Of a stretch of 64,000 nt of DNA, positions 19,743 to 29,875 are shown piece after piece (position 1 is the stretch's first letter; the number at the start of each line of letters is the position of its first letter). Under the pieces are notes generated by a model. That model was not told where the DNA came from and ran no database searches. It was given only the letters and a program-made list of their open reading frames with translations. The position numbers and the translations under genes are program-made. Origin of the DNA: Ischnura elegans (lineage: Eukaryota; Arthropoda; Insecta; Odonata; Coenagrionidae); contig NC_060254.1 in assembly GCF_921293095.1 (NCBI RefSeq), forward strand, positions 2,852,001 to 2,916,000. Direction: 5' to 3'.

Positions 19743-19814
19743 TGGAGGTGCTGGGATTTGAACCCAGGACTTTCAGCATGCGAAGCAGACACTCTACCAC
19801 TGAGTTACACCCCC
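19743..19814 (-). tRNA. tRNA-Ala (anticodon CGC)
   Basis: 72 nt fold into a full cloverleaf on the minus strand: acceptor GGGGGTG/CACCTCC with discriminator A, D stem ACTC/GAGT, anticodon stem TCTGC/GCTGA (one T-T mismatch) with loop TTCGCAT, a 5-nt variable loop, and T stem CTGGG/CCCAG with TTCAAAT. The B box GGTTCAAATCC is perfect; the A box TAACTCAGTGG has A for the usual G, but the D stem keeps pairing through the matching change. A TTTT pol III terminator begins 5 nt after the discriminator base. It is a single copy with no SINE body attached. The anticodon-stem mismatch leaves some doubt about function. Confidence 0.85.
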
Positions 19815-20362
19815 TTTGAGAGTAAGCAGCTCTTCCTCATTATTCATACAATTGAGGGTATACCACAACGCATTTAACGGCGAGACTGCCCGCAGTTAAT
19901 TTTGTAAGTTTCCCAGGAACAAAGAATTTGAGGGTACCTATTTGGAATTTATCTCTATAGAATTCCAAATCGTGGTCAGCTGAGTCAAATAAAATAAGAT
20001 ATTTTTAGTGCGCTCACGATAAGATCTTACCGATATATTTTCCATAACCTTTTATGCGCTATGTTCTCCAGAAATGCGGGAGCTCTTGATAACACCAATG
20101 AATCTTCACATTTAAAATTTAATTAATATTTTATACTAAAAAATTAAGTAATTTCTATTTTGTTATTTTTACGGCGGATGGTATGAGATTAAGTAAAAAC
20201 GCCTGTTTTCAGCCGTAGCTAGTCATTCCTTCTGATGTTACAAAGAGAAACTCTTGAGTCTCACAGAAAATAATAATACTTAATTATGTAATAGTAAAAT
20301 GCATAAATAGAGTGATGATAATGAATCATGATAAAAGTTCATCTCGTAGGAGTTTATATTAA
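19815..20362. other. No supported gene
   Basis: AT-rich spacer between the tRNA and the P-element-like transposon. Nothing recognised. Confidence 0.6.
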
Positions 20363-20395
20363 GAGAAGAGTTCTCGGGATCGCCACCGGGTCAGG

Positions 20396-20463
20396 AACTC
20401 CATAACTGCCGACGTTTCGATGACCGAGTCGGACATCGAAACGTCGGCAGTTATGGAGTACCT
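20396..20463. repeat. Near-perfect hairpin in the left P-element end
   Basis: Palindrome with arms of about 30 bp, including CATAACTGCCGACGTTTCGA and its complement, around a centre GACCGAGTCGGA. The corresponding position of the right end (near 23831) has only GGTCAGGTCACGACC. Confidence 0.8.
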
Positions 20464-21044
20464 GACCACGACCACCGAGAGACAAGGCCTGAGCGCTGAA
20501 TCGTGACGTCACGAGTCGTAGGCGGACGGAGGGAGTAGCAAAGACTGCCACTGATAGCGCCGATTGGTAGGGAATGCGTAAGAAAACCAAACGATATGTG
20601 AACAGACATTTCTCCGGCTACAATTTTCCTTATATAATATCATATGTAATTACATTTAAATGATGTTAACAGTAAATCCCTACCTCGAGAAACATAATTG
20701 TTTCGACTGGACCAACGCCTTCGCCGAAAAATCTTCTTTGAAGAGAAACAGCTTGCTTCCAAATGCATTCGAAACCTCGAGAATATCATTAAAAGTCTTA
20801 TATTCAGTAAAACATTTTTTACACATCAGTGGTTCTTATAACATAGAAGTCATAGGATATTTACATCCTTCACGGGGCTTCTATTTTTTCAGCATCGCTG
20901 CATTAAACGATGATGAAATAAAAAAGTTATGTTCTTACACATGCGCAAGATTAGGATAAAACTAGATTGTGCTTCTGTTAAATTATATAGGGATTGTTTT
21001 GATTAGACTTATCTGCAAACTATAATTTCATGGCAATTTAATCA

Positions 21045-21617
21045 CTTAATGGGGCGAATTGTAGCCTTTAAGAAACGGTGAACTAGGATTTGATGCTTTA
21101 AAGTACCTGGGGAAATTGTTTTGAATGGAAAAATACCATGTCTTACCTGATAACACAGAAATGTAGCATATAAGGCATTCAGTTGGGAAAATAATAGTTT
21201 TTCTTATTGATCCAGTTGTTGCGAATACATTTAAACATAAGGACAGAGTCAAGCCTTTAGAATAATGGTCAAGAATGATGAGAAGGATGTGGATAAACTA
21301 TACTCAGCCTTGGTGGATTGGTGAAGAGAGATACTGCCTTCCTGTTGATGGATTTGTTTTCACTTATAATACAAACCTCATCCAGACCAACTTTTTCGCG
21401 ACCAATGATGACTTTCTTCAGAATATCTTTTAGAACACAGGCTGACAGAGTACTCACTGGCAAAATATGGACAATATCTTTGAATGAATATAGTAAGTTC
21501 TCTACCGCGAACACATGAGCACTAGAAGCTAAACTGCTGGAGTTATATGCAGGTTCTTCTATACATCTGCCCTTGTAGTCAAGAAAGGGTTTCAAATGAA
21601 CTTGATCCATCATAAGG
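21045..21617 (-). pseudogene. P-element/THAP9-like transposase, RNase H region
   Basis: The open frame at 21613-21269 reads MMDQVHLKPFLDYKGRCIEE, then FKDIVHILPV, VIIGREKVGLDEVCIISENK and RLSIVYPHPS. After a break the sequence continues with FKCIRNNWINKK (near 21240). This follows the RNase H-like domain of animal P-element transposases ('DEVHL...', 'khVVHilPV', 'isDNn.iNrk', 'YPHP.dp', 'hllKciRNNWln'). The GTP-binding insertion and C-terminus are not recognisable. Many stops; non-functional. Confidence 0.75.
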
Positions 21618-22285
21618 GTGATATAACGCTCGTGACTCTGTAATGAGATACTCGGTGCCTCACGTAAAATAGAAACCCATGCTCATTTTGCTCATTAATT
21701 GGACCAATTTTAAAAGAAGAGCAGAGCCGTTTGATAGTAACTGGATGTGGGAAAACCAAATGACCAGAATTGCGAGCAAATATATGAACTTCAGGAGATA
21801 TTAAAAAAACATTGCAGCAAATACAAATATGTCCCAGATGAACCTTACTTACTATCTTTTCTTGAACCTACTTACCTTTTTTTCTGGAACAAGAGACATT
21901 TGTGATTTGATAAAGTTATTCAAAGAGTGATTTGCATAGTCTTTAATTTTTCATTCTTCCAGTAGAGCTACAATATCGCTATAAATATTTATATTACTTG
22001 TGGAGTTTTTAAATTCTATCCAACACATCATAGGTACTTTTCATACATGAAATAGGCTTGAAGAAGTGGAGTGAATTTGCCTATTGCTTTTAATTCCCTT
22101 TTTCAGTGGTATACTTTGATATTATTATGAATGTATACTACTAATGAGTAAGTAATAAGAGGTGATGCACACTCTTCCAAATGCTTTAATATTATAGCAC
22201 ACGGCTTCACGACCACATCCCAAAATACTGAATGCTTATTCATCTTCACCAGAGAATTTACGTTTCCGAAAGAGTCCAGCTTTTT

Positions 22286-22555
22286 CTAAGCCCTACATTC
22301 TTCCTGAGTTTTCAAACTCTCAGCTAAAGCAGCTTCCACAGTAGCACTTTCAAGACGCTGCTCCCTCATTGAAGGCGCATCCCTGGTCTGCTCTGAAGTG
22401 GTAAGGTACCCAGGGCAATCAGGGAAGATCCTTGGCATGGCACCATCCCTCAGTTTTGGGCTGTTCAATGGTACAGCCAGCAGTTTTCCTGACTTCTCAT
22501 CGAAGTAGGAGCTTTAATGAAGCACATCTTCAAACAGAAAATGCCGGATACACAC
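22286..22555 (-). pseudogene. P-element-like transposase exon 2 (end of THAP domain and linker)
   Basis: Begins after a good acceptor (tattttttaag read on minus, AG at 22556-22557) with VCIRHFLFEDVLH, a TAA, then SSYFDEKSGKLLAVPLNSPK and MPRIFPDCPGYLTT. 'HF...d....yfdek.gkll..pl.rp.L...AvPtiFPncP.YL' is the standard end of the THAP zinc finger in these transposases. One in-frame stop is present. Confidence 0.7.
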
Positions 22556-22731
22556 CTTAAAAATAGAGATAATTTTATTGGTAGACGGAAAATCAACTGT
22601 ATTTCAAGCGAAGAATACCTTCGTCTGATAAGGTAGTGTAGTAAACAAGATCTTAAGTCGACTTAAATAATTCGCTGTGCACACATTGGTAGTTAGATTA
22701 ACAATATTTGATCTAAAATGCAAACTTAGAT

Positions 22732-23125
22732 ATGGGCCATATTTATCTCGTTTGTAGGTAGCCCATTTATTCATCCCGAGCGTTTCACATGTTTCCATAA
22801 TGTATTAACTACTGAAGAATCGTTCATTTAATACCCTCGAAGACTTTAAATTTCGCTCTCCAAACAATCGTTCTCAGATTAACACGATTAGTTAGTACAT
22901 ATCATCTATGTAAGAACTAGTTAATGCAAAAAAATCTTCTTTTCTAAAACAGTAATACTACCCTATGCATGCGTAAACATACAAATAATGTAAAATGCCA
23001 TCGTAGGCATGGGTCATATTTATTACACAAGTAGGTATCTCATTTATTCATCCCGAGTGTTTCACATGTTTCCACAATTTACTAATAACAAAACTATTCA
23101 TAACACCCTCAAAAAATCAAGTTCT
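22732..23125. repeat. Diverged tandem duplication in the transposon intron
   Basis: Two related blocks of about 110 bp, at 22732 and 23009 (offset 277), share 'catttattcatcccgag' and 'gtttcacatgtttcca' in the same order and orientation. They lie between the THAP exon and exon 2 of the P-like element. Confidence 0.65.
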
Positions 23126-23454
23126 TCTTAATAACAACACCTTAGAACACGAGGATAAGCGCCGTATTCTATTTAGCGTTGATATTCGAGAATTTCAAAG
23201 ACATTTAAGTACTATGAAATAATTAAAACCATTAATTATTCAAGCGATAACGCAAATAATATTGAAATCAACCTGCAAATACACTCGAGAGAAGAATTGT
23301 TTCAAGAAACCATAACAATTCGTCTACCGGTCAATGATTATATCAAATATCTTTTTAATTCACTTTTAATGACGACCAACATTTACATTATACTAACATT
23401 TCCCTGAATAATCACGCCGTCCAAATAGAAAGAAAAAGATACCTAGTAACTCAC

Positions 23455-23585
23455 CTTGGAATATTTCGTCGGCTGGAAGTCTTTTCTTGGAATGGTAAGT
23501 ATCCATTTCCTCTTCGTCTCTTCGTCCTTAGGAAATTTGAAAACGCACACTTTCGTTACCTCCGTGTATTTTCCTCTGCACAGAT
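23455..23585 (-). pseudogene. P-element-like transposase THAP exon
   Basis: Minus strand: CCLHLCRGKYTEVTKVCVFK then FPKDEETKRKWILTIPRKDF and QPTKYSK, ending at AAG|GTGAGT. This is the first part of a C2CH THAP zinc finger (C-x4-C, FP, RKW, the 'R.dF.P...s.' stretch). The phase joins exactly to VCIRHF of exon 2 (C-H half of the finger), so the exon pair and intron are real remnants. The initiator Met is not clear because a stop lies just upstream. Confidence 0.7.
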
Positions 23586-23866
23586 GCAGACAACACTAGT
23601 ACACTATTTGTTGAACACTTATATTCAATACTATTGCCCACAAAACCATCGCAAAAGCTTTAAAACTCCAAATAACTTAGCGTTCAACAACCCAATCACC
23701 ATTTTCACCGCAATGGCTTATGAATATAAACAACTGCAAGCATTGTCGGAAGGCGTGGTTGATAACCTACGGCTCGTGACGTCAGACAATTAGAAGGCAT
23801 CAGCGCTCAGGCCTTGTCTCTCGGTGGTCGTGACCTGACCCGGTGGCGATCCCGAGAACTCTTCAC

Positions 23867-24687
23867 TAATTGTAAGTCTATTCGCCGGGAAAGAACGTAC
23901 TTAATCTTTCTTCGTGCATTTATATGATTCAGTTCCTTCACTCTTCAAGACCTCATGTCAGTACATGCTCAAGTTATTGAAAAAATAGCCTTCAAAGTGG
24001 ACCTACCGTTCTCCGAGGGTCAAAAGCCGAGAGCATAAGTTTTTTTTGCTGGTCATCCGTCTCCGAAATGGACCGATCGAGTGAGAGTCACCAATGCGAT
24101 CGTTTTGATGACTGCAAAAGGGGAAAATGGTTGCGTTGTAAAGGGATAGATGGATGGATGCCTTCCGTATGTGCGGAGGGGGACCGTCGAATGCGCCAGC
24201 GTTATGATCGCGGGGGACCAATTACAGCAGACAATCGTTCGATTTCGTTGCGCCGCCGCGCGCTCTTCTGCTGTCTTTGCCCCCTGGTGAGACGCGTGGG
24301 AAATGAAAGGCCATGATGGCGATGATGAGGCGCGTGCTGCCCAAAGCATCCCGCTGCGATAGTGCGCATTCGTAATGGGGAAAATGGGGGGGGGGGGGCA
24401 GAAGACTTCGCACAGGTTTCTCGTGTTTTCAATACATTTCCTCCCTCGCTACGACGAAAAAAAATCTCATCAACATTTTACCACCCGCGTCTCAACGAGT
24501 GCTGTCGCTTAAGAGTCAATTCATTCCATATCCATTGATCCCATGAATAAAGCTATCGATACCTTTGATGTTCCGAATAAAAAAAGAAAGCGATTTTGGT
24601 ATGAGATGTTATTGTCCTCCATTCCCCCCACGGCGGAGAAAGGCATTTTGGTCATCTTCATCATCATAAGTCAACAATCGTATGATT
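23867..24687. other. No supported gene (GC-rich patch and G-run)
   Basis: 24050-24430 is GC-rich with a run of 12 or more G near 24388. Overlapping open frames on both strands here have no domain and look like composition artefacts. Confidence 0.5.
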
Positions 24688-24760
24688 CTACATCTACACA
24701 CTACCCTGCGAGCCACATGTATTGCCCTAGAGGTGGCTCGCAGGGTAGTATGCGGTGGTA
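24688..24760. repeat. Head-to-head pair of LINE tails forming a hairpin
   Basis: A family 1 tail in minus orientation (tacactaccctgcgagccac type) is followed after 11 bp by the same end in plus orientation (tagaggtggctcgcaggg), giving an inverted repeat with arms of about 22 bp. Confidence 0.7.
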
Positions 24761-24769
24761 GATACAATT

Positions 24770-24922
24770 TGGTAGTACATGCGGTAGTACAATTTGTTAG
24801 TATGCGTAACATTTTTACGTCCGTGTGGTGTGTATGTGGAAAACCAATGGCATGCTCGTGATTGATCAACCCCTGCCTAACACCCTAGAGGTTGCTCGCA
24901 GGGTATCTTGTAGATGTAGATG
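24770..24922 (+). mobile_element. LINE family 1 3' tail
   Basis: Plus-strand tail of about 150 bp ending in 'gttgctcgcagggtatctt' and (GTAGAT)n; no coding. Confidence 0.7.
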
Positions 24923-24967
24923 TAGTGCGTTTGGGGGTTATTAATTATAGGTACGCATCATATAAGG

Positions 24968-25195
24968 GGATTCCCACATGCCTACATACCACGGGGTCAT
25001 AAAAATGTTAGGCATGCTAACAATATATACTTACGCATTCATGAAAAGGCAAAATGTGACAATTAACGTTAGGCAATCTGCCTATGAAGCTAGGACATGA
25101 AAAGCATGCTGTTAGAAATACTAGAAATATTCAGAAACATGCTTGCATGCGATGAATTAATGCATCTCTAATGTAACCACCAAAAAAGATTTCAT
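24968..25195 (-). mobile_element. LINE family 1 3' UTR fragment
   Basis: Minus-oriented 3' UTR sequence ('cccacatgcctacatacca', 'catgctgttagaaatac', 'ttcagaaacatgc'), lacking the terminal tail. It forms an inverted pair with the next copy. Confidence 0.55.
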
Positions 25196-25334
25196 AGGAA
25201 TAGGAATTCCCTTAGGGTATGGTCAGAATTTCCCGCGAAAAAGAGCCGATACACAATTCTGCCGAACCAATTAAATATTTCGTATTCACCGCTTCATCGC
25301 GGATCGTGAAAATTCGGTGCTTTGACCTATCATG

Positions 25335-25641
25335 CTATGTGTAAATAGATTCAATGACTTGTATTGTAGCCTACTAACTTATGTATACTTAAGTGCATGT
25401 TTCTGAATTTTCTTATTATTTCTAACAGCATGTATTGTGTGTTCTAGTTTTATTGACACAAAACCTAAGGAGTAGACCGCAAGTTTTGCCTTTGAATGAA
25501 TGCGTTAGTTTAATTTGTTAGTACGCGTAACGTTTTATGTACTATTTGGTGTCATATAGGAATCCTATTGCATGCTGGTGATTGATTACCGCCTGCCAAA
25601 CATCCTAGAAGTGGCTCGCAGGGTATTGTGTAGAAGTGTCT
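25335..25641 (+). mobile_element. LINE family 1 3' UTR and tail, diverged
   Basis: Plus-strand copy starting at 'aaatagattcaatgacttg' (just past the ORF end), through 'gcctactaacttatgta' and 'gcatgctggtgattgatta', to the terminal 'gtggctcgcagggtattg'. There is an extra stretch of about 60 bp near 25445-25505 compared with the other copies. Confidence 0.65.
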
Positions 25642-27905
25642 ACGTTCCCAATTTCCTTCCCGGCAAAAGGGAGCATAGCAGCTTATTATTGGTCGTAAAT
25701 GTAATTGCCCAGATGTGAATTCTCAAGGCCGAAGTAATAAAAATAACATCTGAATTTTCCACGAATTGACGAGGCATATTTCATGCATGCAGACGACAAA
25801 AAGATTTTGATAATATAATAAAAGAAATGGGAGACTGGCAAATGAATAAATCGGCAGTAAAATGAGAAATAATATTTTACGTTTTCCCGTCTGTATTCTT
25901 TTCAGGATTCTATTCCAAGAGCTACTATATAATGGAATAGCCTGAATATCGGTTGAAGTTCCTCCTCCCATTCTTGTTTCTATCACGATCCCAAACATAT
26001 GCAGTGCGCCAGAAAACACTCTATTCGTCCGAATTAAATTGTTGCTCCTTATTCTCCTTTTCGGCATCCAACCAGTTTATGCAACTGCTTGGATATTTTC
26101 CTCTCAATATTTTTTTCACACCACATGGTTTTATTTCATGGATAAGTTCATTATCGGCCAGAGCTCACACCGCCTACTAGCACGTGCTTGTGTCACGGCC
26201 TTTTTTTTTTAACGACATCTGCGAAGACGTAGAGTATTGCATGCTGCATGCTGGCGTATTCTCACCCCCTACCAAACACCATAGAGGTGACTAGCAGGAT
26301 ATTATGCAAATGTAGAATCAGTCATTTGTATTTTTTGAACGCCATTATTAAAGACGTGGCAGGTGACACTCATTTCTTTTGGACCCGATCTTCGCTTGAT
26401 TTGAGTAAATGCTTCTGCGAGTTAAAATCAGATATCGCACAGCGTTAAATACACCAAAGGCCATCTGCCATGAAAAAAAACGCGTTACTGCGTACAAATT
26501 TGCTTTTTTCGTGCAGTGCTCATGCAGCGAAGAAGAAGTTTTGACATCGGAAGCTATGAAATAAATAGTATGGAATGCGGCACGTTGGTATTCGTCTGCA
26601 TTATTAGCATGATCGAATTGTCCGAGTGAGATACCGGAGACTATCACCAATCCAGAGAAAAGGTTTTCTGCCAGTTAAGGCAGACACACATGGAGCAGAG
26701 GTATCAAACTAATTTATAGCTTTGGGGCCTTTGGGATATGATAAAACTGATATCAAACTCACTTCAGCTAATAGACCATCAGCATAAATACGAATCAAAT
26801 ATGCGGACGTTGTGCTGTGCAAAAAATATTTTCAAAAGAACTATCGATGAATTTGTAAGCACTCGTAACAGTAATACGTAATTGAATATAAATGGAGAGG
26901 CTGAATGCACTCATTGCAAAGATAAGTGGCCCATTATGAGAAAAAAGCAAAGCAATATCAACAACAGCCACCACATCCATCCCAACTCTATGAAATTTTA
27001 TTTAAAGGATTCTGACGGCAAAGTTAGTTTTACCAGGAGCAAGAATTACACAATGACTCATCCCAAGCGGTATCATAGGCCAATCCTAAATCTAAAACAG
27101 TCCATTTTATAACACTAATATCACTTTTGCGTCTCTAAATATCCATAGACACCATTTGTGGATATTTGTATTTAAAAACGATGCAAATGTTCCTACCAAT
27201 AAAATATAACCGGGTATGATCGATTGGTCATACTTAGGCAAGTCAGTATTTTTCAAAGCAATGTACCAAATCGCTTTTTAAAAATTGATCACAAGTTGAT
27301 TTCTTCTTTTTACCATAATATTAATTCTTTAATGGGATCACCCAGCGATATCTATTTTGGACGAAAATGGTGTCATTGGAAAATACACTACTCTAAAAAA
27401 ATATTTTTCGATAATACATAAAATTTATCATCAGGGATAAATATTTGGCATAAAGTCATAACATTATGCTTGGAATAGCTTAAGACTTTCTCTTTCTTCG
27501 TATATCGTAGCTTCCAAAGACCATTAACACGGAGTCTCACAGTATAAGTATGTAGCGTAAATTGGTCTCCGTGTGTGGATGGCCATGTGATTGGCGGGCC
27601 CGTCTCCAAGGCGCGAGCGCTGGCGACTTCCATTGGTTCCGTTTGAAAGGGTGCGGGGGGAGGGGAGGGGGCGTCGGCATGGCAACGGATCGATATGAAA
27701 TTAGGTTGGAGGGGAAATGAGATACGGCGGCATGTGTTGTGTTGTGGGCCCACTCCGCGGTGACAAGGGCTCAAATCACTCTCCATCCACAAGTGCCCGC
27801 TTTCGAAGAATAGATGTACACAACCAAATGCCTCTGTATCGGCCGATTTAGTCTTCAGCCCTTAGGGAATGGATATCTTGAAGGGCGACACCGATAACAT
27901 ATGTA
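25642..27905. other. No supported gene; one diverged LINE tail
   Basis: 26227-26316 is a plus-strand, diverged family 1 tail ('gcatgctgcatgctggcg' to 'actagcaggatattatg'). 27590-27790 is GC-rich without a recognisable ORF. The rest is AT-rich and unassigned. Confidence 0.5.
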
Positions 27906-28141
27906 GTATTGGAGGCCCAATACATTTCCAGGTCCAACATAAAGAGATAAATTAAGAGAGATGTTTTGCCGAACGGACAGATATTCGAATTCCTTTTTCC
28001 TCCGAACCATGAAGGACTTTAATAAATGCCAGTCGTAATTTCGTTGGAGCATTTCCTTTTATGTGCAAAGGGCTGATGTCCTAACACCCCCTGCCAGACG
28101 CCTTTTAGGTGGCTTGTGGGGTATTAAGTAGATGTAGATGT
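27906..28141 (+). mobile_element. CR1-like LINE family 2, truncated copy
   Basis: Plus-strand copy of the last 235 bp of family 2: coding remnant around 'gataaattaagagagatgtt' and 'cgaaccatgaaggacttt' (matches DKLREMFCRTDR and FPRTIKDFYK of the 5.2-5.7 kb copy), then 'cctaacaccccctgccagac' and (GTAGAT)n. Two small indels break the frame. Confidence 0.75.
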
Positions 28142-28545
28142 AAATTAACCACAAGAAGCACTTATTGTGAGATTCCGGTACTCATGGCTCCATAACGGCG
28201 TTCGTAGAAAAAAAGAAATGTTAAGTCTCGTGAACTTTACGCAAAAATTAGAGTGGAATCTGGTTTATTTTGAATTAACGGATAAATTAGGACGATATAA
28301 CTCGCAATATCCTTGATAATTTTTCCATGCGCTTTTAACTCCAGAAAAGACTCCGAGACAGCTAAAGAAAATAACTCAGCCAAATTTCAATTAAGTGCGT
28401 GCGGCAGTTTGGGGTTAGTTCTCCAGAAGAATGATAGATGGCGGCCAGTGCGCTTTATTTTTACTTAACGACCCAAAGCCATTGTTTTAATAAAAAAAAA
28501 GTCCTGACTTTAATTTTTCGTAACATCTTTCCCACTAACCGACTA
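28142..28545. other. No supported gene
   Basis: AT-rich spacer; nothing recognised. Confidence 0.6.
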
Positions 28546-28548
28546 TAA

Positions 28549-28782
28549 AGGCCGTTTTACACGGTACACGGAATTGCGCAATCTGACGTACGTGCGAAGG
28601 CGCAATCAAAATTGCGTCGTGTAAAGCGGTGAATTGCTAGAACACATGCGATAATGCGTTGATGCGAGGCGGCAAAATAGCCCCTGTTCTCATTTCGTTC
28701 ATGCATTCGCGCAATTCCACACCATTTTAGAAATTATTGCAGCTCTAACCTGCGCAATTCCGTGCCCCGTGTAAAACGGCCT
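28549..28782. mobile_element. MITE 'AGGCCGTTTTACACGG', copy 1
   Basis: 234 bp with perfect 16-bp inverted ends AGGCCGTTTTACACGG and its complement, flanked by TAA on each side (28546-28548 and 28783-28785). A 3-bp TAA/TTA duplication is typical of PIF/Harbinger. Two more copies lie at 53418-53873. Non-coding. Confidence 0.85.
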
Positions 28783-28785
28783 TAA

Positions 28786-29614
28786 ATCACTTATACAATG
28801 AGGTAGTTCAGTTAAATCCGAAATCGCAATTACGATACAGAAATCGGTGGTCGGAGAGTAGAGAGAGAAGCTCGGACGGGAGAAAAATTTTAAATGTAAA
28901 AACTCGGTATGAATTTTAAATGTGAAAACTCGGTATGTTGACACTCGCTCTTGATGTGGTTGTGACGTCGTTAGAGTCCTGATTAATTTCCCTGGTCATA
29001 GTGAACGTTTTACTGAAGTCCCGTTCACACATCGCGGTAGCTCCCAACAAAGGGGTCTCCCTCTTGCCCCATCCGGCCCGACACACGATTTCATCCGACC
29101 AGCCAAACAAATCCTTGTGTGTTTCCTTGCAATTGGCTCATCTAAACTGGAAACTGATTTTAAAAGTCAAAACGAGGTCAAAACGACAGTAACATTCGTC
29201 ACACTAATTTGGTTGCATAAAAATAAAGGCAGGAATCTATTTAGTTTGACCTGATTTTTTCCTACAGGATATTTTTTTATTTTTCCGTGTTTATTCCCTA
29301 AATTTTCAGGGAAATTAAATTACTGGCACTGATTTATTTTTTAAATATTTTTATTCCTTCGGCTCCAGTGAAGTCATGGCGAAATTAGCAGTGCCGCAAC
29401 GCACTTCACCTAAGTGACTTTTTTTACGAGTGATATTTAACTCTGTGTGTCTTTTATTTCAAAATGTTTTGTTTTGTTACCAATGCATTTATTGGAAAAT
29501 TTAAAGCAACAAAGTTGATGAAAATGTTATTTGACTATTATAACTTTTGTTAACCAGTGGCGGAACGGCGTTACGTCACCATGACACCACTGTTCGACCC
29601 TCGTAAATGCGGGA
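28786..29614. other. No supported gene
   Basis: Nothing recognised. A short 'ccagtggcggaacggcg' near 29557 resembles hAT-type ends but has no partner. Confidence 0.5.
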
Positions 29615-29622
29615 GTCGAAAT

Positions 29623-29867
29623 CAGTGGCGGATACGGGTGAGGGGCGCAGGGGGCGCGCCCCGCCCCCTTTTGCCAAACATTGCAGAACCACATTTATAA
29701 CTTTTTCATATCATAAGATGGCATTGTCTTGTGTGTGCGTTTAATAAAATTAAGTAAAATTTTCTTAAAATCTGCATGTGACTTGATTATTTTTTATCAG
29801 GATACAAGTAAAGGTAACTCAAGATATCTTTTGCGCCCTCCTAGAGTTTTTTCTGCATCCGCTACTG
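29623..29867. mobile_element. hAT-type MITE (245 bp)
   Basis: Begins CAGTGGCGGATACGG and ends CTGCATCCGCTACTG (imperfect inverted repeat). Flanks are GTCGAAAT (29615-29622) and ATCGAAAT (29868-29875), an 8-bp duplication with one change, as expected for hAT. Non-coding. Confidence 0.75.
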
Positions 29868-29875
29868 ATCGAAAT

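Larger units (their letters stand above)
20363..23866 (-). mobile_element. THAP/P-element-like DNA transposon, decayed (3.5 kb)
   Basis: The ends are inverted repeats beginning AG(A/T)GAAGAGTTCTCGGGAT and continuing through CGCCACCGGGTCAGG, then 'acgaccaccgagagacaagg', 'cctgagcgctga' and 'tgacgtca' at both ends. The left end has an extra hairpin of about 68 bp (20396-20463) that the right end lacks. On the minus strand lie a THAP exon, a second exon and part of the RNase H-like transposase domain, in the correct order for a P-element family transposase. Stops and frameshifts are frequent. I find no clean 8-bp target duplication. Confidence 0.7.

Noticed and set aside
24053-24432. Several overlapping frames in a GC-rich patch
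   Set aside because: All three minus frames and one plus frame are open at once, which reflects base composition, not coding.
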